NCBI GenBank assembly: GCA_934045075.1
Contig: OW203745.1
Span: 10,528,373 to 10,592,372 of the forward strand
From: Yponomeuta sedellus
Taxonomy: Eukaryota; Arthropoda; Insecta; Lepidoptera; Yponomeutidae
DNA length: 64,000 nucleotides
Reading direction: 5' to 3'
Shown piece after piece: positions 20,820 to 30,000 of the stretch. How positions within the stretch are numbered: the first letter of the stretch is position 1; every line of letters starts with the position of its first letter. Made by a program: the position numbers and the translations under genes. The notes under the pieces were generated by a model, which saw nothing but the letters and a program-made list of their open reading frames with translations, ran no database searches and was not told where the DNA came from.

Positions 20820-21620
20820 TGCAGACACAAGTCACGGTAATGGATGAGACATTTAAAAGGAAAGGTATGAACATTAATGTGAGTAAGACGAATGGTCTTT
20901 GAAAAAGATGATGAAATGACTGAGTGCAAGATAACAATTAGAGGTGAAAGAGTGGAACAGGTAAAATAATTTGTCTATTTGGGGAGCCTGTCTACGAGAG
21001 ATGGAAAGTGTGAAGGTGATATAGAAAGAAGAGTAAAAGAGAGATATTGTGTAAACGGTGCCTTCCACTCGATTGTGTGCAGCCGAAACATCTCCAAAAA
21101 AGCTAGATTGGCTATTCATAATGGTGTGCTGGTCCCAACACTTATGTATGGTAGCGAGACTTGGGTGTGGCAAAAGAAGCAAGAAAGTAGAATTAATGCA
21201 GTAGAAATAAGGGCCTTGAGAAGTATGTATAACAGTAACAGGATACGCAACAGTCCAATTAAAAAACGTTGTGGACTGAAAGAGGATTTAGTGACTAGAA
21301 TTTTATTGAGAAAGGAATGTTGCGTTGGTTTGGACATGTGGAGAAGATGAAGGAAGAAAAATTGACGAAACAAACCTATATTGTGAATGTGAGTAGAAGG
21401 CTAGTAAGGGACGTCCCAGGCGGACATACATCGACCAAATAGGGGATGTATTAGCAAAGGGGAAGATAAAAAGTACCCGGAACTAGCGTGCGTGCATGCA
21501 ACGACTTATGAACGTTGATCAAGCGATGGTGATCTGTCAGGATCGTGGCAAGTGGCAGTCCCTGGTCTCTGCCTACCCTTCTGGGATACAGGCGTGAGGT
21601 TATGTTATGTTATGCGCGTT
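20820..21620 (+). pseudogene. LINE reverse-transcriptase C-terminal relic
   Basis: Conceptual pieces: GMNINVSKTNG, FVYLGSLSTRDGKCEGDIER (20 residues), VPTLMYGSETW, NAVEIRALRSM, KKRCGLKEDL, then MLRWFGHVEKM in another frame. These are the late reverse-transcriptase and thumb motifs of an insect non-LTR family; the Y-G-S-E-T-W and W-F-G-H motifs are diagnostic. A stop interrupts KTNGL and a frameshift follows at about 21310. The 3' end (GCAACGACTTATGAACGTTG ... GGCGTGAGGTTATG) recurs at 47380-47535. Confidence 0.75.
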
Positions 21621-22030
21621 TCTTTCAAGTTAATTGAATATTTCAATACCCAAATAAACCTACATACGAGTACAACGTTCTGCCTCTTCTTGGTCCAACC
21701 TCATTCGAGGAACGCCGCTTGAAATAGTCACTTTGATTGATTGAGTGCTCTTGACTACTTCAAATATTACCAAGCGCATTGTTTTTTATTTGCTATGTTA
21801 AGTAATAAGGTAAGCCTATTTTTGCCTTATGTTTTTCTCAATTTTATCTTAACTAATGAATATTAAAAGAAACAAAAAGACACGAATGAATGAAAAAAAA
21901 TCTGGTGTCAGCTAGATGGGGATGAAAACTCTTGCAAGAATTCCATGTTTAGGTGTGAATTAATTTCGCCTAATCTATTTTATCAATCACTAATATGATT
22001 ATTGTCCTAAATTACATGTGTAGAGTTGTT
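21621..22030. other. Stretch with no recognised feature
   Basis: AT-rich DNA without supported genes. Confidence 0.35.
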
Positions 22031-22112
22031 TATAAATATACACTAGGTATATGTCAATCTGTGTAATTTCCTGTTTTTAACAATAAAGTGTTTTCTATAT
22101 CTATCTATCTCA
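22031..22112 (+). repeat. Retroposon 3' tail ending in (TATC)n
   Basis: ACAATAAAGTGTTTTCTATATCTATCTATC: a polyadenylation-like AATAAA followed by a short TATC tract. The same ending occurs at about 34425-34481 and 44095-44122, so it marks the 3' end of a shared retroposon family. Confidence 0.55.
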
Positions 22113-22354
22113 ATGCGATTTTACCAGCCTGGTGTGAGAATATCGAACATTACAAACTAAAACATGCATTTTATTGAGTAAAATAAATTGAGGTTATTAG
22201 TCCACATTGTTCGGGTCATCTATCTCCCTCCAAAATGGTTGAGACTGATGATGGCTGACCACTGCCTTATGCTCGTGAACGAGTGCTGTTCGTGTGTCTG
22301 GCCACAGCACTTGTTGTCCCCTACTATTGTGAGACATTTGACTAATGCTTTGGC

Positions 22355-22590
22355 ATTTAGGGTTGTTAATGGCAATCATGAAATCTTATTAGGTTTACGT
22401 ATGGCAACTGATGTATTTGGTTTAAGATGACTTGAGAAAATATGGTCGGAGTGGAGTTTTTTTTCCCGCTGCCTTTTTCTCCACTACAATACGGCCCGAA
22501 GGCAGCGGCTTATATTTTACATTGACATTCAGCAAACAGAATGTAAATTTTTACGTTAAAATAAATTGATTTGAATTTGAATTGAGTTTT
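22355..22590 (+). repeat. Dispersed 3'-UTR-like repeat (copy 2)
   Basis: Counterpart of 9520-9800 (GGCAATCATGAAATCTTAT, GAGTGGAGTTTTTTTTCCCGC, GGCAGCGGCTTATA, ACATTCAGCAAACAGAATGT). Confidence 0.6.
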
Positions 22591-22734
22591 ATATACTTAT
22601 AAATGTCATCGCACCTAGAAAACACGCTGCAGAGATATTAGAACATCGACATTTTGTAGTGTTTACTCGTATTTTACTGTACTCATCTTAAATTAAATAA
22701 TTATAACAATAAAATTTAAAAATATCACAAACTT

Positions 22735-23240
22735 AAAAACCTATTTAGAGGCTAAAAATTTCACCCATGCCGCATGAGTCGCCCATTGGCTCAATTGGTA
22801 GAGCGCTGGCACGGATAGCCAGAGGTTGCGGGTTCGAATCCCGGCATGGGTGAAAATTTTTAGCCTCTAAATAGGTTTTTAAATTTGTTCCTTAGCACGG
22901 GTTAGTGCATTAAAAATAAAAATAGTGTAATCATGTGGGTACAGTGATATCGTTCCGATGTTAAACCTAACTGCAAAGTAAGTGGTCGGGGCTGTAAGTA
23001 ATGCAATTTGCTTAAGTCAGATGTCGCTGCCTGTACGTAATACAGAGAATAATGTAAAGAGGTTCGAAATTTCACTGATGCCGTGAGTCGCCCATTGGCT
23101 CAATTGGTAGAGCGCTGGCACGGATAGCCAGAGGTTGCGGGTTCGAATCCCGGCATGGGTGAAATTTTTAGCCTCTAAATAGGTTTTTAAATTTGTTCCT
23201 TAGCACGGGTTAGTGCATTAAAAATAAAAATAGTGTAATA
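22735..23240 (+). mobile_element. SINE family A: inverted cap plus tandem dimer
   Basis: A short minus-strand end (22735-22773, CCTATTTAGAGGCT ... CACCCATGCCG) is followed by a plus unit starting at the tRNA-like head (22783-22857). Its tail runs directly into a second full unit (to 23240) with a second head (23086-23162). The two heads are almost identical, suggesting recent dimer formation. Confidence 0.85.
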
Positions 23241-23545
23241 TCACAAACGTCAACATATTAAAATAAAATTCATTTACAAAAAGCTTTGTCAGAACTACAA
23301 CTAGAAAATTAAAACAAAGCATTGAAAGAAAAACAAAATACACTAAGAGAATAAGCCGCCCCGGGACATATCTGACCCAAAGGTGCCCACTGTGCTGGCG
23401 GCGTTACCTCGCTGCATTACAAGGGAAGTTCTTTGCATAAGATAGGCCCCCGAGCGGCAGTCATAGCCACATAGTTATGTCAGTCATAGTCATGTGAGTG
23501 TGTTAGCTAGTTTATTAAAGATTCTGATGCCATCCCGAAGATAAG
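23241..23545. other. Unassigned stretch with a GC-rich island
   Basis: Includes a local GC-rich segment (GCCGCCCCGGGACATATC ... CACTGTGCTGGCGGCG, about 23357-23405). No ORF. Confidence 0.35.
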
Positions 23546-23655
23546 TTGATTGTTAACCGAGGGTCGAAGGAATCAATTCCCGAGGTATTTAAGTATTTTT
23601 TATTTAGGCTATAGTCCGAGAATTGATTCTTTTACCCGTGTTTAACACTCTACTT
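23546..23655. mobile_element. Small MITE (copy 1)
   Basis: Ends GATTGTTAACCGAGGGT and ACCCGTGTTTAACACTC are imperfect inverted repeats; internal GAATCAATTCCCGAGG and GAGAATTGATTC also pair. A related element is at 42146-42245. Confidence 0.6.
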
Positions 23656-24509
23656 TTCATTTCGAATATGAGGAAAATAAAAACTCGTTTTTAATATTCT
23701 AATCTTAACATAAAAGATTATTACGTATTTTTTTAAAATCCGTCACAGATACATATAACAGACTAATATCCCGCCAGTTTATGTCGACTTTTTAAATTTT
23801 AAATATGGAACTCACCGCGGTTGAGTTTTATTCCCCTCAAAGTAGTTTGCGCTAAGTTCACACTGGCTGTTAACTTACATGGCCGCAGCATTCATTTTAA
23901 TTAGTTTTTTTACATAAAACTCGTCACAGCTGAGAGTAGTTCTATTTTTAAAGTTCATTCCGGCCCTTACGTGGGAAGTAATGAGTTTTTCCCACTCTAT
24001 GGAGAGAAGCAGCATTTTCCACCGATCAAAACAACAATACTTTCCAAGTATAAGAAATGAAAACGTATTGTATTGGCATGGAATTGAAAGAAATAGAACC
24101 AGTGAGTGAAAACCTCCTTAGCCAAACAAGGCGTTCTTAGCCCGAGAATTTTCTTAATCAAACAGTTTTCTGCGTAGCATCTCGAGACCATGCCCACTGG
24201 GCACTATGCCGAATTGGAAAGCGCTCTAGTTTAATTTCATTGTTTCTTTCTATCACTAGAGCCTGGCACAGGGTTATCTCTTGCTTGCGTGACAAAAATG
24301 GTTCTCAAGGTCCTGATGGTCCTGAAGGTCTATATTATTATAAAGACCTATTATGTACATTCAGCAACTTAACTTAATACTACTGTTGCGAACAGTTTTA
24401 TCTCTTTTTATTACTCTATGTGTTATGGTCTCATGTCACTCATTACTCTAGGCTTTTATCACCTTGCTTTTATTGTTTTTATCGATATCAAGCCTTGTTT
24501 GTCCCCACT
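23656..24509. other. Stretch with no recognised feature
   Basis: No supported gene; short open frames only. Confidence 0.35.
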
Positions 24510-24875
24510 GAAGAAGAAGTGTCCCCACTGCTGGGGCACGGGTCTCTTCCTGCATCGCAGGAAGGTTAGGCCATACTGCACAGACGAGGTCAAGTCCGGG
24601 TTGGTGGAGGATAGTAAGACAGTGGCGGGCCTTACTGTTAAAAGTTATCAAGCCGGCCATGAAGCCCGGACACGGCTTAACGACTGCTATAACATGATAG
24701 CCGGAGCCAACGGCTAAACGTGCTTGGCGTAGCACGGAGGCGCTCGGGAACATGCTACCAGAGGTAGTTACGGGACGGTCACCTATCCTGCATCTGACCG
24801 CGCATTTTGTTGCTTAAGTGATTGATTCCAATCACTCGGTTCCACTAGGCCACGAGCGCTTCGAATGCTGCACAC
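24510..24875 (-). mobile_element. 5S-derived SINE, near full length (copy 6, minus)
   Basis: On the minus strand, the 5S-like head (AAGCAACAAAATGCGCGGTC then GGATAGGTGACCGTCCCG) is followed by the standard body to GGGGACACTTCTTC. Several internal substitutions mark it as older than the 46.5-kb copy. Overlapping ~100-codon open frames on both strands are by-products of the GC-rich body. Confidence 0.8.
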
Positions 24876-25485
24876 GCAAGTGTCTAACTCTGAAGCCAAA
24901 TTCACAAAAAACTTACAGTCGTCATAGGTGACTGGATATTTTGAACACCCTACAAAGTTTTTGCAGCTCGTACTCTGCAAAAGAGCCGTCTTCGCCTTCA
25001 GACGTGGGAGCTGATTGAATTCCAAATTGCAATCGCGAGTGGCTTTTACACCTTGCAACATTTTATTTCTTTGCAACTCTGATTTAAAATATTCCTGAGC
25101 AGAAGGTAATTTTGGCGAGTTACGGCTCTGTACCCAAAGGGTGCCAATAGAATCTTTTTATTGAACCTACGCTCTTTGTGAGCACCTCAATACGATACAG
25201 AAAACAGAGCCTTATGAAGATAAAACTGATGCATCAACCGGTCTTCATCATCTTCATAGAGCTGTATCGTCACATCGATACGTGATGTAACTGATTTCCT
25301 AAAAACGATAATTAAAGTAAGCTGATTCCTACAGCGTCCAATCTTAGTACCTATAAAAAAGAATAATGAAACCGCCGAGACGAGTTGGACTCCAACTGAT
25401 ATCCGTAGTAAATATCCGGATTGTAAGTCAGACTAGGTTTAGGTCATATACTAATATAAAGAATAATTATGTTTAATAATTTAAA
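24876..25485. other. Stretch with no recognised feature
   Basis: A 97-codon minus-strand open frame (24783-25076) partly overlaps the SINE and has no recognisable domain. Confidence 0.35.
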
Positions 25486-25655
25486 AACCTATTTAGAGGC
25501 TGAAAATTTCACCCATGCCGGGATTCGAACCCGCAACCCGCAGAGGTTGCGGGTTCGAATCCCGGCATGGGTGAAATTTTTTGCCTCTAAATAGGTTTTT
25601 AAATTTGTTCCTTAGCACGGGTTAGTGCATTAAAAATAAAAAAATAGTGTAATTA
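25486..25655. mobile_element. SINE family A palindromic fold-back copy
   Basis: A minus-strand 3' end (25486-25540, to CGAACCCGCAACC) meets a plus-strand 3' end (from GCAGAGGTTGCGGGTTCGAA) with almost no spacer. The central ~120 bp form a near-perfect hairpin centred in the box B region. The plus half continues into the ordinary A-rich tail. Confidence 0.85.
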
Positions 25656-25699
25656 TGTTTAATAATGTCCTTTTAATTTTTCGGTGCACCTGCTCTACG

Positions 25700-25880
25700 T
25701 GGTTCGGAAGGCACGTTAAGCCGTTGGTGACGGCTGTTATGTAATGGCAGTCGTTAAGTCTTGCCCCAGGTTTTATGTGCATCTTGATTACTTCTCACAG
25801 CAAAGCCCGCCAGTATGACCTAATCTTCCTGCGATGCAGGAACCAGTGCTATTACAGTGGTAACATACAATAGGTTATTT
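25700..25880 (+). mobile_element. 5S-derived SINE, degenerate fragment (copy 7)
   Basis: GGCACGTTAAGCCGTTGG ... TGATTACTTCTCACAG ... CTGCGATGCAGGAACC with internal deletions; its last unit (TGGTAACATACAATAGGT) is duplicated. Confidence 0.65.
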
Positions 25881-26189
25881 GTGGTAACATACAATAGGTC
25901 ATCATGTTTAATTCTGATACAAATTATGTATCATATCAAAATTATGATGCTGTGTAAATTATAGTTGAAATAGTTATGTTTTTAAATACCTCTGTGGTAG
26001 GTAGTAACCTGTAAGTTTAAGTTTTAAATAAATAAATAATAAATTATCGAAAATCTAGTGAATGCAATAAGGACACAAAATGATATATTTAATCCCAAAT
26101 TAAAGCGAAATGATTCAAGTTAATCCTTTGCGTTGGCATCACTGTAGTAGTAAACTTATATTTGCACATAGTATTACACACATAGGGGA

Positions 26190-26410
26190 GGCAAGACTAC
26201 AATTTTGCAGGTCGAAAGGGCTCAGCGTTCGGTCATAAAGGTAATGCTTAAAAAGAATTACAGATACCCAACCAACCTGCTGTATCAAGAGTCTAAATTA
26301 CTGAGTGTTTGCGGATTATTTATCCGAAAAGTAGTGCTCGCGGTCCACAAAACCTTACTGAACCAAAATAGCAATAATGAACTTGTAAATAAAAGAGTCT
26401 TCAGAGCCAC
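26190..26410 (+). pseudogene. LINE reverse-transcriptase C-terminal relic, 5' piece (split by BEL)
   Basis: An open frame reads VERAQRSVIKVMLKK, RYPTNLLYQESKLLSV and CGLFIRKVVL. This is the late-ORF2 pattern of CR1/jockey-type LINEs (I-x-R-x-Q-R ... PT-x-LY-x-ES). It runs into the BEL 5' LTR and continues after 32604 for about ten codons to a TGA. The N-terminal part is missing. Confidence 0.65.
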
Positions 26411-26583
26411 TGTTTGAAAACTTTAGTTTAGTTTACATGTTGTCCACTAGATGGCGCTATTGTCACTCTACATCGCAGTAGGGTTATGTCTTCTGTGTAA
26501 GGATATATACCATGCTTGTCGAATTAATAAATGTTGGCTTTTTGATAGTAGCAGTGCGCGTTTTATTCGCCTCCGCAGCGACA
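26411..26583 (+). repeat. BEL/Pao 5' LTR
   Basis: Starts TGTTTGAAAACTTTAG and ends CCGCAGCGACA. It contains a TATATA-type box (GGATATATACC, about 26501) and AATAAA (26526-26531), the expected promoter and polyadenylation signals. Confidence 0.95.
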
Positions 26584-26586
26584 TCT

Positions 26587-26604
26587 GGTGCCGAAACCCG
26601 GGAG
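26587..26604 (+). other. BEL primer binding site
   Basis: TGGTGCCGAAACCCGGGA follows the LTR after a 3-nt gap. The leading TGG pairs with a tRNA CCA end. The exact primer tRNA needs a match against the host tRNA set. Confidence 0.8.
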
Positions 26605-27058
26605 AAACAGAGTTGGACTTGTAAAATTCGTGAGTAAATGTGAGAAAATAATCAGTGTTTAAAAGACTTGTGAAATTTAAGTGTGGTTTGGAACTTAGCA
26701 AAATTAGTGAACTAAATTTGGGACATAGAAAAATTAAGAGCTGTTAAAAACTTGTAAAATTTCGAGTAGTGATGTGGAACTTAGTAATCTGTGAATTTGG
26801 ACTTAGAAAAATTGAGAGTTATTTAGAACTTGTAAAATTTCAAGCAGTGGTTTGGGACTTAGAAAAATTTGAGAAGCGCCTTTAAGAAGTTGTAAAATTT
26901 CTGTCAAGTGATTGAGACTTTGTGAATTCTACACTTGGGAAATTTTCGGAAGTCGAGACTTTGAATATTTTGTGGATTCATCAAGTGAATATTTTAACAT
27001 AGTCTCTGGACAATCAACTTGAACTTTGTTGCAGTGCTTCTAAGACATAGCTTTCAAA
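26605..27058 (+). repeat. BEL 5' leader with degenerate tandem repeats
   Basis: The untranslated leader contains about four degenerate ~85-bp units, each with ACTTGTAAAATTTC, an AGTGGTTTGGGACTTAG-like block and AAAATTGAGA (around 26660, 26745, 26830, 26890). Such leader repeats may have packaging or promoter roles, but that is inference. Confidence 0.6.
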
Positions 27059-30000
27059 ATGAATACCTTTGTACTTAGCCAAGAGGATTTATTAGAGCGT
27101 CTACATAAGGCTTTTACAAATTATAAAAAGTCTCCTAAGGATAGAATCACGGTGTCATATATTGAGTCGCGAACAGAAAGCTTAGAGAAATGTCGAGATA
27201 ACTTCGAAGAGATGCACTTTAAAATCATTAGCTGTCTGGACACCGCGGTGAAAAAGTCAGAGTTACCATACTTTAAAGATGATCTATACATACAATTCGA
27301 AGACGTTTATATCGAGTACAAGACACGATTGAAGGAAGACTTGAGAAAATTCCTTAAGAAGGAACCTCCGGTAGCTGGCGTGTCTTCTCCTACAGTAGCG
27401 GAAGTCAGACTGCCGCAGATAAATTTGCCGAGATTCTCTGGCAAATATGATGAGTGGGAAAGCTTTCATGACATGTTCTTGTCACTTATTCACATGAATA
27501 AATCGTTGAGTGCAGTTCAAAAATTACACTACTTAAAATGTAGTCTATATGGAGAAGCCGAACAATTACTAAAGAATATTGCCACAACAGACATAAATTA
27601 TGAAGAAGCTTGGAAGCAACTGACGCGACGTTACACAAATAAGAGATTTAACTGCAACGAAGTTATGAAGGTTTTGTTTAGTCAGAGAAATTTGTCTACA
27701 GAGTCGGCTACTGGTATCAAACAATTACTAGACACTACATCAGCCTGTCTGAATTCTTTGGAAAATCTAAAGATAGAAACAAGTTCCTGGGATGCAATCA
27801 TAAATCACTTAGTTCTTACAAAACTGGATTCTGAGTCAAGAAAGTTATGGGAACTTCAAGTGAGTCAAACTGAGTCGGAGCAATTGCCAACCTGGAAACA
27901 ATTGAGCAAATTTCTTGAGACAAGATTTCGGACTTTGGAGATGTTAGATGGAGTAAAGACTCCACATAAGCCACTACACAACAATTCTAATGCAAAGTCA
28001 TCGACTAACAAGAAAACATTTCATTCTACTACGACTGAGGAAACAAAAGATGTGAAAAATAATGAGAAAGTATACAATAATAATGAGAAAGTCTGCGCGA
28101 TGTGTGACGGGGCACATGCTATATATCAATGCAAACAATTTGAAGGACAATCTCCAGAAGCGAGAAGTGAGTTTGTACAATCGAAGGGATTGTGTTTCAA
28201 TTGTTTGTCGTCCAACCATTCAGTGAGAAGTTGTCGGCAGTCTATGTGCTGTCGTCGGTGTGGCAGAAGACACCATTTGATGCTACACTATGAGAGAGTA
28301 ACACCACAAGAGCCTGAGAAGAAAGTTGCTGCTCATTTCGCAGCTGAGAGCAAAGAGAGTAGTGTTTTGTTAGCCACCGCTATGGTTAGAATTAAATCGA
28401 GTAAAGATCATTCATTAATAGTGCGAGCACTGATTGATCAAGGATCAGAAGTGTCGTTTGTGACAGAGGCAACTACACAATCCTTGGGTCTTAAAAAATC
28501 TTTTGTTAATGGCGTAGTTTCGGGAATAGGTGAGGGTCAAACAAAAACCAAAAGTATGGTTTCGTTTAGAATAGAGTCCCTTAATAACCCTAACTTTTCC
28601 ATAACGATGAACGCTTTAGTGTTGAGGAACTTAACTTCGTTCCTCCCATCCAGCGAGACTGTAATTTTGGATTGGCCTTTAATTCAAAATCTGAACTTAG
28701 CGGATCCAAAGTACGGTTCACCTGGAAAAATTGATATTATACTGGGTGCTGATGTCTACGGCGCAATTATAAGGGAAGGTCTACTGAAACATCCGTCAGC
28801 AAACGGTCCCATTGCGCAGAATACGCAATTTGGATGGATTTTGTCTGGACCAGTCGAGGGCAGCTCGAGTTCTGTGGAGCGCCACGTCGTTAGTCTACAT
28901 ACACAGGTGAAAGAAGATCAACTGCTGAGGCAATTTTGGGAGATTGAGAGAGAGCCTGATTCTATCGGAAAAGGAATGACTAGAGAAGAGTTAAAGTGTG
29001 AAAAGTTTTACGAAGAGACGACACAGCGAGATGAGAGTGGACGTTTCATCGTAAGACTACCGTTAAAGAGTCCTAATCCCGAGTGTTTGGAAGGCAATAC
29101 GAGAGATATTGCAATGAAAAGGCTTACACAGTTAGAAAAAAGGCTATATAAAAACCCGAAATTACATGAAGAGTACCAGATGGTAATAGACGATTATCTT
29201 GAGCAAGAGCATATGGAGCTGATAACTGAGAAAGAGCAAGTTGAAAAGGAAAATGTGGTGTATCTTCCACACCACGCTGTCGTAAGAGAAGATAAAGAAA
29301 CAACGAAGGTGAGAATTGTGTTTAACGCTTCTAGCAAAGGAATAAATAATGTGTCTTTAAATGATGACCTTCTTGTCGGGCCTAAACTACAGCCTGATTT
29401 GAGACACACTTTAATGAGATGGAGACGCCACAGAATTTGTATTGTCGCTGATATTAAGCAAATGTATCGGCAGGTTAAGGTGGATCTGCAAGATAGGGAT
29501 TATCAAAGAATATTGTGGAGAGAGAACAAGTTCGAGCCCGTACAACATTATCGGATATTACGTCTTACCTTCGGTACAGCATGCGCTCCTTATTTGGCTG
29601 TAAAGTCCTTACAACAACTCGCCAAGGACGAGGAGATGAAATACCCGAAAGCTTCAGAAATTACTAGAAGGGATTACTACATGGATGATTTACTTACCGG
29701 ATGTGAGAATCCTAAAGAAGCGATTGAGATATTCGAACAGATGAATGAGTTAATGAGAGCTGGAGGTTTCGAGTTACAAAAATGGAGCACGAATTGCGGA
29801 GAGCTGCTAAACCACATCAAAAAAGAGAGTCTAAAGATCGATAAATTAGTAATATTCAAACAAAATGATATGATGAAAGTATTGGGAATTGCATGGAATA
29901 AAAATACTGATGAGTTCGAATATGACTTGCCACTGCCGGAGAAAACTGAAATAATAACTAAGAGGAAGGTGTTATCAGATATTGCAAGATTATATGATCC

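Noticed and set aside
24418..24753. Overlapping ~100-codon ORFs on both strands
   Set aside because: They coincide with the 5S-derived SINE body; similar frames appear in its other copies.
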